Assembly: GCA_018712605.1 (NCBI GenBank)
Contig: DVGR01000185.1
Location: 1 to 33,647 of the forward strand
Length of the DNA stretch: 33,647 nt
Reading direction: 5' to 3'
DNA from: Candidatus Choladousia intestinigallinarum
GTDB lineage: Bacteria; Bacillota; Clostridia; Lachnospirales; Lachnospiraceae
The translations under genes were made by a program, and so were the position numbers. Of the stretch, positions 8,474 to 16,598 are shown piece by piece. Numbering within the stretch: position 1 is the stretch's first letter; each line of letters begins with the position of its first letter. The notes under the pieces were generated by a model that worked only from the letters and a program-made list of their open reading frames with translations, had not been told where the DNA came from and did no database searches.

Positions 8474-9705
8474 AAAAGAGAGTAGTAGTGACGGGGATGG
8501 GGGTCATCTCACCCATCGGAAATACAGTGGAAGAATTCTGGCAGAGTCTGAAGGCGAAAAGGGTGGGAATCGGAGAGATTACCCACTATGATGCCAGTGA
8601 AGATAAAGTAAAGCTTGCGGCAGAGGTAAAGGATTTTAATCCGAAAAATTACATGGATCCCAAAGCGGCCAGGAGAATGGAGCTGTTCAGCCAGTATGCC
8701 GTGGCTGCGGCTTATGAGGCGATCGGAAATGCGGGACTGGATCTGGAGAAAGAGGACCGGACCAGAATCGGCGTCTCTGTGGGATGCGGCATCGGAAGCC
8801 TGCAGATTATGGAGCAGGCCCTGGAAAAACGGTACACCAAGGGCTTTAAAAAAATGCCCCCTCTTTTCGTGCCTATGATGATTACCAATATGGCTGCGGG
8901 AAACGTGGCCATCAGTTTTGGACTGGAGGGCACCTGTGTCAATGTGGTGACGGCCTGTGCTACAGGCACACATTCCATTGGAGAAGCATTTAGGGCTATA
9001 CAATGGGGGGATGCAGATGTTATGATAGCAGGAGGGACGGAGGCAGCCATCTGCCCCACAGGAATCGGAGGATTCCATGCACTGACCGCTGTCAGCACCT
9101 CCCAGGATCCGGCCCATGCGTCTATGCCTTTTGACAAGAACCGGAGCGGGTTTGTCATGGGAGAAGGTGCAGGCGTGGTGGTTTTGGAGTCCCTGGAACA
9201 CGCCAAGGCCAGAGGTGCGCAAATCCTTGCGGAGGTAGGCGGCTTTGGATCTACCTGCGACGCATACCATATTACCTCTCCCAAGGAGGATGGAAGCGGG
9301 GCGGCCAGGGCCATGCTGCTGGCGGCGCAGGAAGCAGGGCTTACGGGAAAGGACATTCAGTATGTGAACGCCCATGGTACCGGAACCCATCACAATGATT
9401 TATTTGAGACAAGAGCGATTAAGAAGGCTTTTGGCGAGGACGCATACCAGATGAACGTAAACTCCACCAAATCTATGACTGGCCATATGCTGGGAGCCGC
9501 AGGGGCCGTTGAGTTTATTGCCTGCGTAAAAACTGTGATGGAGGATTTCATCCATGCCACCGCAGGGTTTGAAGAGGCGGAGGAAGAGATGGATCTGAAT
9601 TATACGAAGGAAGCAGTGAGCCGGAAGGTAACGGCGGCGATCACGAACTCTCTGGGATTTGGCGGACACAATGGGAGCCTGCTGGTAAAGAAATACGCAG
9701 AATAG
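8470..9705 (+). CDS. fabF: 3-oxoacyl-ACP synthase II
   Basis: VTGMGVISPIGNT; TACATGTHSIGEA; NAHGTGT; NSTKSMTGHMLGAAGAVE; TTG start overlapping the fabG TGA. Confidence 0.97.
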   Translation: MKKRVVVTGMGVISPIGNTVEEFWQSLKAKRVGIGEITHYDASEDKVKLAAEVKDFNPKNYMDPKAARRMELFSQYAVAAAYEAIGNAGLDLEKEDRTRIGVSVGCGIGSLQIMEQALEKRYTKGFKKMPPLFVPMMITNMAAGNVAISFGLEGTCVNVVTACATGTHSIGEAFRAIQWGDADVMIAGGTEAAICPTGIGGFHALTAVSTSQDPAHASMPFDKNRSGFVMGEGAGVVVLESLEHAKARGAQILAEVGGFGSTCDAYHITSPKEDGSGAARAMLLAAQEAGLTGKDIQYVNAHGTGTHHNDLFETRAIKKAFGEDAYQMNVNSTKSMTGHMLGAAGAVEFIACVKTVMEDFIHATAGFEEAEEEMDLNYTKEAVSRKVTAAITNSLGFGGHNGSLLVKKYAE

Positions 9706-9715
9706 GAGTGATGAG

Positions 9716-10150
9716 ATGCAGTTTGGCTTGGAAGAGATCCTGACCTTAATGGAAAAAATGGAGCAGACCGGACTTTCAGGTTTTGTATATCGGGATCAGG
9801 AGACAGAGATCCGGCTGAAGGGAAAGAAAGCCCCTTCTTGGAAGAAAGCCCGCAGCCAGGAAAAACAGACGGAAATTGCTGAAAAAGAGATTTGTGAGGA
9901 GAAGGAAGAGAATCTCAAAGAGGTACTCTGTCCTATGGTGGGAACCTTTTATGCGGCGCCCTCCCAGGACGATGATCCTTTTATCAGCGTGGGAGACACG
10001 GTGAAGAAGGGCCAGGTCATCGGGATTGTGGAGGCAATGAAGCTGATGAATGAAATCCGGTCTGAGTACAGCGGCGTGGTGGAAGAGATTCTGGTTCAGA
10101 ATGAGCAGCTTGTAGAGTATGAGCAGCCCCTGATCCGCATCAGACAGTAG
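9716..10150 (+). CDS. accB: Acetyl-CoA carboxylase biotin carboxyl carrier protein
   Basis: Biotinylation motif VEAMKLMNEI; PMVGTFYAAPSQDDDPFISVGDTVKKG. Confidence 0.97.
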   Translation: MQFGLEEILTLMEKMEQTGLSGFVYRDQETEIRLKGKKAPSWKKARSQEKQTEIAEKEICEEKEENLKEVLCPMVGTFYAAPSQDDDPFISVGDTVKKGQVIGIVEAMKLMNEIRSEYSGVVEEILVQNEQLVEYEQPLIRIRQ

Positions 10151-10159
10151 GAGGTACGT

Positions 10160-10582
10160 ATGCTGAACACGAAACAGATTATGGAAATTCTGCCCCACCG
10201 GGCGCCGTTTCTCCTGGTAGACCGAATCGATGAATTGGAGCCCGGAAAGCGGGCTGTAGGGTGCAAGGCAGTATCCTACAATGAGCCTTTTTTCCAGGGA
10301 CATTTTCCTCAGGAGCCTGTGATGCCGGGCGTGCTGATCTGTGAAGCCCTGGCTCAGGTTGGAGCGGTAGCTCTGCTCTCACAGGAAGAATATAAAGGGA
10401 AGATTGCCCTTTTCGGAGGTATCCGTCAGGCAAGGTTCCGCCGGAAAGTGGTTCCGGGGGATATGCTGCGGCTGGAGACGGAGCTGATTAAGCTTAAGGG
10501 ACCGGTAGGGATCGGAAAGGCAGTGGCTTACTGTAATGGAGAAATCTGCACGGAAGCGGAACTGACTTTTATGATTCAGTAG
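10160..10582 (+). CDS. fabZ: 3-hydroxyacyl-ACP dehydratase
   Basis: [33 protein letters not shown]. Confidence 0.97.
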   Translation: MLNTKQIMEILPHRAPFLLVDRIDELEPGKRAVGCKAVSYNEPFFQGHFPQEPVMPGVLICEALAQVGAVALLSQEEYKGKIALFGGIRQARFRRKVVPGDMLRLETELIKLKGPVGIGKAVAYCNGEICTEAELTFMIQ

Positions 10583-10595
10583 ACGGGAGGAAAAT

Positions 10596-11975
10596 ATGTA
10601 TCGGAAAATTTTAGTTGCAAACCGGGGAGAGATTGCGGTCCGTATCATCAGGGCCTGCCGGGAGATGGGAATTGCCACAGTAGGGATCTGCTCCCTGGCA
10701 GACAAGGAGGCTCTCCACGCCCAGCTTGCGGATACGTGTATCTGCATTGGCGACGGGCAGGCGGCAGACAGCTATCTGAACGGGGAGAGAGTTCTCAGCG
10801 CAGCCATTGCTTCCGGTGCGGAGGCGATTCATCCCGGATACGGTTTTTTGTCTGAGAACGCAGCTTTTGCACGGATGTGCGAAAAGTGCGGGATTGATTT
10901 TATAGGGCCTTCACCCGAAAGCATGGAAGCTATGGGTGATAAGGCATCTGCCAGAAAGATTATGGATGAGGCCGGGATTCCAGTGATCCCTGGCATGGAG
11001 GGAACGGTGCAGTCGGCAGAGGAGGCCATGAAGCTGGCGGACCGCATCGGATATCCGATTATGATTAAGGCGTCTGCCGGAGGCGGAGGAAAAGGAATGC
11101 GGGTGGTGGAGAGCCCGGAGGAATTTGCCGAGCAGTTTTCCGCAGCCCAGCAGGAGACAGAGAAGGCCTTCGGCGATGGGAGAATGTATCTGGAGCGGTA
11201 TGTGCGCCATGCCAGACACGTGGAGGTACAGATCCTGGCGGACAGATACGGGAATACCATACATTTAGGAGAGCGTGACTGCTCTATTCAGAGAAGACAT
11301 CAAAAACTTATCGAAGAGACGCCGGCTCCTTTTCTGGATGAGGAACTGCGGAGGCGCATGGGTGAAACTGCTGTGCAGGCGGCAAAAGCCGCCCATTACT
11401 ACAGCGCCGGCACCATTGAGTTTTTGCTGGATGAGAACAAGAACTTTTACTTTATGGAGATGAATACCAGGATCCAGGTGGAGCATCCGGTGACCGAGAT
11501 GGTGACGGGAGTGGATCTGGTGAAGGAGATGATCCGCATTTCCGCTGGGGAAAAGCTTTCTCTTGACCAGAGGGATATCTCCTTCCGGGGACACGCCATT
11601 GAGTGCAGGATCAGTGCGGAGGATCCAAGCAGGGGCTTTATTCCCAGTGCAGGACGGGTGGTGCAGCTCTATGTGCCGGGAGGAAACGGGGTCAGGATTG
11701 ATTCCTGTCTCTACCAGGGATGTCAGATCCCTCCCTATTATGATTCAATGATTGGCAAAGTTATCGTCCAGGGGCGGGATCGCAGGGAAGCGATCCAGAA
11801 GATGAGAAGCGTCCTGGGTGAACTGATTATAGAAGGAATCCGTACAAATCTGGAGCTTCAGTACTGGATTCTTCAGGAAGAGGCCTTTGAAAAGGGCGAT
11901 GCGGAGACGGTGAACCGCAAGCTGATGCAGGGCCGGACGGAGGAAGAGGAGCAGGATGCTGAGAGAACAGTTTAA
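10596..11975 (+). CDS. accC: Biotin carboxylase
   Basis: [49 protein letters not shown]. Confidence 0.97.
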   Translation: MYRKILVANRGEIAVRIIRACREMGIATVGICSLADKEALHAQLADTCICIGDGQAADSYLNGERVLSAAIASGAEAIHPGYGFLSENAAFARMCEKCGIDFIGPSPESMEAMGDKASARKIMDEAGIPVIPGMEGTVQSAEEAMKLADRIGYPIMIKASAGGGGKGMRVVESPEEFAEQFSAAQQETEKAFGDGRMYLERYVRHARHVEVQILADRYGNTIHLGERDCSIQRRHQKLIEETPAPFLDEELRRRMGETAVQAAKAAHYYSAGTIEFLLDENKNFYFMEMNTRIQVEHPVTEMVTGVDLVKEMIRISAGEKLSLDQRDISFRGHAIECRISAEDPSRGFIPSAGRVVQLYVPGGNGVRIDSCLYQGCQIPPYYDSMIGKVIVQGRDRREAIQKMRSVLGELIIEGIRTNLELQYWILQEEAFEKGDAETVNRKLMQGRTEEEEQDAERTV

Positions 11976-12834
11976 ACGAACCGTGGAGGACAGCCAGGCG
12001 TATAAAATCAAGCCTAAGAAGGTGCCGGATGGATTATTCCGCATCTGTGATGCCTGCGGCAAAATCGTATATGAGGAAGATGTCATGGACAACAAATATT
12101 GCTGTCCTAAATGCGACGCTCATTTCAGGATTGATCCAGAGAAGAGAATCCGTATGGTGGCGGACCGGGATTCCTTCCGGGAGTGGGATGCGGATCTCAC
12201 AGGAGGAAATCCTCTGGATTTCCCGGAGTATGATGAGAAGATGGACAGCGTCCGGGAAAAGACGGGGCTGAAGGAGGCCGTGGTCACAGGATGCGCAACC
12301 ATCCATGGCATGAAGACGGCTCTGGGAGTCATGGCTTCCGGGTTTCTCATGGGCAGCATGGGAACTGCGGTAGGGGAGAAAATCACCAGGATGATCGAGA
12401 GGGCCACCAGAGAACATCTTCCGATTGTGCTTTTCTGCTGTTCCGGAGGCGCCAGGATGCAGGAAGGAATTCTCTCCCTGATGCAGATGGCTAAGACGGC
12501 CCAGGCTATAAAACGCCACGATGAGGCGGGACTTTTATACATTCCTGTACTGACCGATCCCACCACAGGAGGTGTTACCGCAAGCTTTGCCATGCTTGGG
12601 GATGTAATCCTGGCGGAGCCGGGAGCTCTCATTGGCTTTGCGGGGTCCCGGGTGATCCGGCAGACCATCGGGCAGAAGCTTCCAGATGGCTTTCAGACGG
12701 CGGAATTCCTGTGCAGACACGGTTTTGTGGACCGGATCGTAAAGCGCAGCCAGCTTAGAAGAACCTTGGCTACTTTGATTCAGAGCTCTATGCCAGGGTA
12801 CTACAGACAGGCGGGAGGTAAATATGATCGTTAA
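11956..12834 (+). CDS. accD: Acetyl-CoA carboxylase carboxyltransferase subunit beta
   Basis: Zn ribbon CDACGKI...[15 protein letters not shown]; 20-nt overlap with accC. Confidence 0.96.
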   Translation: MLREQFKRTVEDSQAYKIKPKKVPDGLFRICDACGKIVYEEDVMDNKYCCPKCDAHFRIDPEKRIRMVADRDSFREWDADLTGGNPLDFPEYDEKMDSVREKTGLKEAVVTGCATIHGMKTALGVMASGFLMGSMGTAVGEKITRMIERATREHLPIVLFCCSGGARMQEGILSLMQMAKTAQAIKRHDEAGLLYIPVLTDPTTGGVTASFAMLGDVILAEPGALIGFAGSRVIRQTIGQKLPDGFQTAEFLCRHGFVDRIVKRSQLRRTLATLIQSSMPGYYRQAGGKYDR

Positions 12835-13654
12835 ACAAGGTGTTACAGCGTGGGAGAGAGTGCAGCTCGCTAGAGGAAAAAACAGGCCCCATGCCATGGA
12901 CTATATCAGCAGCATTTTTGACAGTTTCATGGAACTGAGGGGAGACCGGGTATACGGAGATGACCGGGCCGTGATCGGCGGAATCGCTTCTATAGGAAAG
13001 CGGTATGTGACGGTGATCGGGCAGCAGAAGGGAAGAAGCCTGAAAGAGAATCAGCACAGGAATTTTGGCATGATGAATCCGGAAGGCTACCGGAAAGCCC
13101 TGCGGCTGATTCGGCAGGCGGATAAATTTCACCGCCCAGTGATACTCTTTGTGGACACACCGGGCGCTTTCTGCGGCGTAGAAGCAGAAGAGCGGGGGCA
13201 AGGAGAAGCCATTGCCCAGAATTTGTTTGAACTCTCCGGTGTCCAGGTTCCTGTCCTGTCTATTGTAGTCGGTGAGGGCGGCTCTGGCGGAGCGTTAGCC
13301 CTGGCTATGGGAAATGAAGTGTGGATGATGGAGAATGCGGTGTATTCCGTCCTGTCTCCCGAGGGGTTTGCGGCCATCCTCTGGAAGGACGGAACCCGTG
13401 TGGCAGAAGCGGCGGAGGCTATGAAGATCACGGCCCAGGATCTGAAGGATTTGGGCGTGATTGAGAAGATCATACCGGAATCTTTTCCGGCAGATAAAGA
13501 TTACATGCAGGCTTTATCTGGAAAGCTCCGTGACGAGATCCTGGATTTTCTGAGAAGATACCAGGACAAAACAGGAGACCAGATCAAAGAAGAGCGGTAT
13601 GACAGGTTCAGAAGACTGGGAACACCGGGCCAGGAGATGGACGGAATTTTTTAG
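12824..13654 (+). CDS. accA: Acetyl-CoA carboxylase carboxyltransferase subunit alpha
   Basis: [56 protein letters not shown]. Confidence 0.96.
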   Translation: MIVKQGVTAWERVQLARGKNRPHAMDYISSIFDSFMELRGDRVYGDDRAVIGGIASIGKRYVTVIGQQKGRSLKENQHRNFGMMNPEGYRKALRLIRQADKFHRPVILFVDTPGAFCGVEAEERGQGEAIAQNLFELSGVQVPVLSIVVGEGGSGGALALAMGNEVWMMENAVYSVLSPEGFAAILWKDGTRVAEAAEAMKITAQDLKDLGVIEKIIPESFPADKDYMQALSGKLRDEILDFLRRYQDKTGDQIKEERYDRFRRLGTPGQEMDGIF

Positions 13655-13670
13655 AAAACGGAATTTTTAC

Positions 13671-13737
13671 GGCAGGAGAGACTGCTGCATGAAAACATTT
13701 GATTGTTTTATGCGGCGGCATCTTCTGCCTTTTCTAT
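13671..13737 (+). terminator. Probable terminator of the fab-acc operon
   Basis: GGCAGGAGA...GCATGAAAACA TTTGAT TGTTTTATGC...TCTTCTGCC followed by TTTTCTATTT. Confidence 0.6.
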
Positions 13738-13758
13738 TTGAAACTTCGTTCTAATCTA

Positions 13759-13787
13759 TTGCAAATGCAGAGTGAATGAATTATAAT
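13759..13787 (+). promoter_or_regulatory. Sigma-A-type promoter for the Rpn-family gene
   Basis: TTGCAA (13759-13764), 17-nt spacer, TATAAT (13782-13787). Confidence 0.7.
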
Positions 13788-13855
13788 ATAACATATGTAA
13801 AACGCATTTTATTATATATAGAAAAGCGACTTTTACAAAAAGAAAGGAGAGGTTC

Positions 13856-14815
13856 ATGAACTCGGATGCGAAGCTCAAGGAATTTTGGGGAGAGAGTTCG
13901 CATTTTGCAGATTTGTTTAACACGGTTTTGTTCGGCGGAGATCCTGTGATCCTGCCGGAGACGCTTGCGGAAGCAGGGACAGATTTAGCCTTATCCATTC
14001 AGAAAAAGGCAAAGGGGGAAGCTTCCATAGAAAAGTTCCGGGATGTCTTTAAAACATGGAAGGGCCACTCCCTGGCGGTGCTGGGGATTGAGAACCAGAT
14101 GCGGGAAGAGTATACTATGCCTGAAAGGATCCTGCTCTATGACGCATTGGGGTATGAAGTCCAGAGGCGGAGAATTGCCAGGAGACATAAGCGGGAGAGG
14201 GATGTGAAGGATTCGGCAGAGTATCTCTGCGGGTTTAAGAAGACAGACAGGCTCCTGGCCCAGGTCACCATTGTGATTTATTATGGAGAGGAACCCTGGA
14301 GGGGTCCAGAGAGGTTGACTGACATCGTGGAGGTCCCACAGGAACTGAGACACTGTTTTAACGATTACAGGATCTTCGTGTTTTCCATAAATGAAAGCGA
14401 CGGCTCAGAATTTAAAGATCCGGAGGTTCGGAAGATCCTAAAGGCAGCCTATCATCTGCGCAGAAAGCAGATCCGGGATCTGGAGCCCATGGATGCGGAA
14501 GAGATCGAAGTGCTGGGAGCCTTTGTGAATTCCCGGCGGATTGCCAAACTGGCAGAGAAGAAAGAGGAGGGGATAGACATGTGTACGGCGTTGGAAGAGA
14601 TGATAAAAGAGAGTGAACAGAAGGGGCTGGAACAGGGGTTAGAACAGGGGTTAGAGCAGGGATTAGAGCAAGGAAGGAGACAAGGAAAAAAGCAGGGAAT
14701 TCATGAGACAATGGCCTATGTAATACAGGCTATGCATCAGAAAGGCTTTGAGGCGGAGGAGATAGCAAAGACCTTCCAGTGGCCCTTGAAGCAGGTGAAG
14801 AAATATATCAGGTAA
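13856..14815 (+). CDS. Rpn family recombination-promoting nuclease / putative transposase (PD-(D/E)XK)
   Basis: Residues around MNSDAKLKEFWGESSHFADLFNTVLFGG and YYGEEPWRGPERLTDIV, plus a C-terminal LEQG-repeat helix, fit the Rpn/PDDEXK-transposase family. Confidence 0.85.
   Translation: MNSDAKLKEFWGESSHFADLFNTVLFGGDPVILPETLAEAGTDLALSIQKKAKGEASIEKFRDVFKTWKGHSLAVLGIENQMREEYTMPERILLYDALGYEVQRRRIARRHKRERDVKDSAEYLCGFKKTDRLLAQVTIVIYYGEEPWRGPERLTDIVEVPQELRHCFNDYRIFVFSINESDGSEFKDPEVRKILKAAYHLRRKQIRDLEPMDAEEIEVLGAFVNSRRIAKLAEKKEEGIDMCTALEEMIKESEQKGLEQGLEQGLEQGLEQGRRQGKKQGIHETMAYVIQAMHQKGFEAEEIAKTFQWPLKQVKKYIR
14579..14815 (+). CDS. Candidate intragenic in-frame C-terminal product of the Rpn gene (78 aa, MCTALEEMIKESEQKG...)
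   Basis: In-frame ATG (codon 242) preceded by AAAGAGGAGGGG; GGAGG lies 8 nt from the ATG. Confidence 0.5.
   Translation: MCTALEEMIKESEQKGLEQGLEQGLEQGLEQGRRQGKKQGIHETMAYVIQAMHQKGFEAEEIAKTFQWPLKQVKKYIR
14627..14698 (+). repeat. 12-nt tandem repeat encoding (LEQG)4-RRQG-KKQG in the Rpn C-terminus
   Basis: CTGGAACAGGGG TTAGAACAGGGG TTAGAGCAGGGA TTAGAGCAAGGA AGGAGACAAGGA AAAAAGCAGGGA. Confidence 0.85.
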
Positions 14816-14838
14816 ATAAACAGAGACAGATACAGATA

Positions 14839-14870
14839 CAGGGGGATTGGAAAATCCCCCTGAAAATTTT
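14839..14870 (+). terminator. Rho-independent terminator after the Rpn gene
   Basis: CAGGGGGATT GGAA AATCCCCCTG followed by AAAATTTTAT. Confidence 0.8.
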
Positions 14871-14891
14871 ATACATTTCAGATGAGGGTTT

Positions 14892-14953
14892 CATCAGGTA
14901 TGACACGGTCTGATTTTTATGCGAGCATAAATCATCCCGGATCATACCTGATG
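14892..14953. repeat. About 62-nt palindromic element, function unknown
   Basis: Perfect 12-bp arms CATCAGGTATGA / TCATACCTGATG with internal dyad TGATTTTTATG CGAG CATAAATCA. Confidence 0.6.
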
Positions 14954-15118
14954 GCTGAACTGTTACAGAAGGATGTCATTCTTGAAATTCTGTTGTTTAC
15001 AAACCGCCTTTATAATGGTAGCATCTTATATAATGATGTTGAGGTCAAAAGCATTCAAATACCCAGATGGGAGGGTACTGCAGGGCAGGATTAGGATAGA
15101 GAGAAAGGATGAGAACAT

Positions 15119-15787
15119 ATGAAGCGAAAGGTAAGCCTTCAGGAGATTTCAGACGGAAGGCTGTACGGGTTAAACGATATGGTAAGGGCGGACTGCCGGG
15201 ACTGCCAGGGCTGTTCCTCCTGCTGCTGTGGGATGGGAAGTTCCATTGTTTTAGATCCCTATGATATATTCCGGCTCTCATCCGGGCTTGGGCGGACTGC
15301 GCAGCAGCTTCTGCAGGAGGAAAAGCTGGAGTTAAATGTGGTGGATGGAATGGTTCTGCCAAATCTGAAGCTTCAGGGAGAAGAGGAGGCCTGCGTTTTT
15401 TTGAATCCCCAGGGGAGGTGTTCCATACATGCTTTCCGGCCTGGGATTTGCCGCCTGTTTCCTCTGGGGAGATACTATGAGGGGCGTTCCTTTCAGTATT
15501 TTCTGCAGATCCATGAATGCCAAAAGCAGGACCGGACAAAGGTGAAGGTGTCCAAATGGATTGACACTCCGGGTGTTCTCAGGTATGATCGGTATATCTG
15601 TGACTGGCATTATTTTCTGGAGGATGCGGCAGAGAGACTGTCCGGTCAGGCGGAGGAAGAAGTAAGGAATGGAAATCTGTATGTGCTGAAGCTGTTTTAT
15701 CTCAGACCTTATGATGAGAGGGAGGATTTTTATTCTCAATTCTATGAGAGGTTAGGACAGGCGAGGGAGATACTGTTTGCCCCGTAA
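15119..15787 (+). CDS. YkgJ-type cysteine cluster protein
   Basis: CRDCQGCSSCCCGMGSSIVLDPYDIFRL...CVFLNPQGRCSIHAFRPGICRLFPLGR. Confidence 0.9.
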   Translation: MKRKVSLQEISDGRLYGLNDMVRADCRDCQGCSSCCCGMGSSIVLDPYDIFRLSSGLGRTAQQLLQEEKLELNVVDGMVLPNLKLQGEEEACVFLNPQGRCSIHAFRPGICRLFPLGRYYEGRSFQYFLQIHECQKQDRTKVKVSKWIDTPGVLRYDRYICDWHYFLEDAAERLSGQAEEEVRNGNLYVLKLFYLRPYDEREDFYSQFYERLGQAREILFAP

Positions 15788-15895
15788 GATGAGAGAACCA
15801 AGATTAAAGAATGGCTGCAGCAGGCCGCATAGAGCTGACGGAAAAGGCTTTGCCTAAGGGCAAAGCAGGAGAAAGACATGGGAGGAAGGATTAAA

Positions 15896-16483
15896 ATGGA
15901 GCTTTTAAAGGAAAGAATCCAAAAAGACGGAAAGATTAAAGAGGGAAATGTGCTGAAGGTGGACAGCTTTCTGAACCATCAGATGGACACGGGGCTGTTC
16001 AGGGAAATCGGGAAGGAGTTCAAGCGGCGGTTTGATGGGGAGAAAATTACGAAGATCCTTACGATTGAGGCCTCAGGAATCGGCATTGCCTGTATTGCCG
16101 GAGAAGAGTTTCAGGTGCCGGTGGTATTTGCCAAGAAAACCCAGACGAAAAACATTGCGGGGGAAGTGTACACTTCCAGGGTTGAATCCTACACCCATGG
16201 AAAAGTTTATGACATTCTTGTATCAAAGGAGTTTATCGGTAAAGAAGACAGGGTGCTGCTGATTGATGATTTCCTGGCAAATGGAAAAGCTCTGGAAGGA
16301 CTGATTGAGATTGTGGAAAAGGCAGGCGCTCATCTGGCAGGGGCAGGGATTGTCATAGAGAAGGGATTTCAGCCGGGGGGAGAGAGAATCCGAGCCAGGG
16401 GAATTCACCTGGAGTCCCTGGCGATTATCGAAAGTATGGATGAAAAGACGGGAGAGATCCGATTCCGGGAAAATGTTGGATGA
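15896..16483 (+). CDS. xpt: Xanthine phosphoribosyltransferase
   Basis: MELLKERIQKDGKIKEGNVLKVDSFLNHQMD; VLLIDDFLANGKALEGLIEIVEKAGA PRPP site. Confidence 0.95.
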   Translation: MELLKERIQKDGKIKEGNVLKVDSFLNHQMDTGLFREIGKEFKRRFDGEKITKILTIEASGIGIACIAGEEFQVPVVFAKKTQTKNIAGEVYTSRVESYTHGKVYDILVSKEFIGKEDRVLLIDDFLANGKALEGLIEIVEKAGAHLAGAGIVIEKGFQPGGERIRARGIHLESLAIIESMDEKTGEIRFRENVG

Positions 16484-16503
16484 TATGAAGAAGCAAAGAA
16501 ATA

Positions 16504-16552
16504 AGCAGCCCTTCCGGCTCCGAATGGCGAGATGGAAGGGCTGCTTTATATT
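16504..16552. terminator. Bidirectional terminator between xpt (+) and the GH36 gene (-)
   Basis: AGCAGCCCTTCC(16504-16515)/GGAAGGGCTGCT(16534-16545), T-rich on the exit side on both strands. Confidence 0.75.
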
Positions 16553-16598
16553 CCACTGGCAGCGGCCGAATTGGGACCACAGCCGGCGGGGGGGGGCA

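Noticed and set aside
8509-9393. 294-aa minus-strand ORF antisense to fabF
   Set aside because: Shadow ORF; fabF motifs are unambiguous on the plus strand.
14627-14698. CRISPR-like array
   Set aside because: 12-nt in-frame coding repeats without spacers.
13856-14815. Transposon / mobile element around the 'putative transposase' Rpn gene
   Set aside because: No terminal inverted repeats or target-site duplication recognised; the gene has its own promoter and terminator, so it is treated as a stand-alone Rpn gene.
14882-15094. 70-aa ORF downstream of the Rpn gene
   Set aside because: No ribosome-binding site of note, overlaps the long palindrome, no recognisable domain.
15788-15895. Possible guanine riboswitch upstream of xpt
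   Set aside because: Only a short hairpin GCTTTGCC-TAAG-GGCAAAGC is present; the conserved purine-riboswitch core and loops are not seen.
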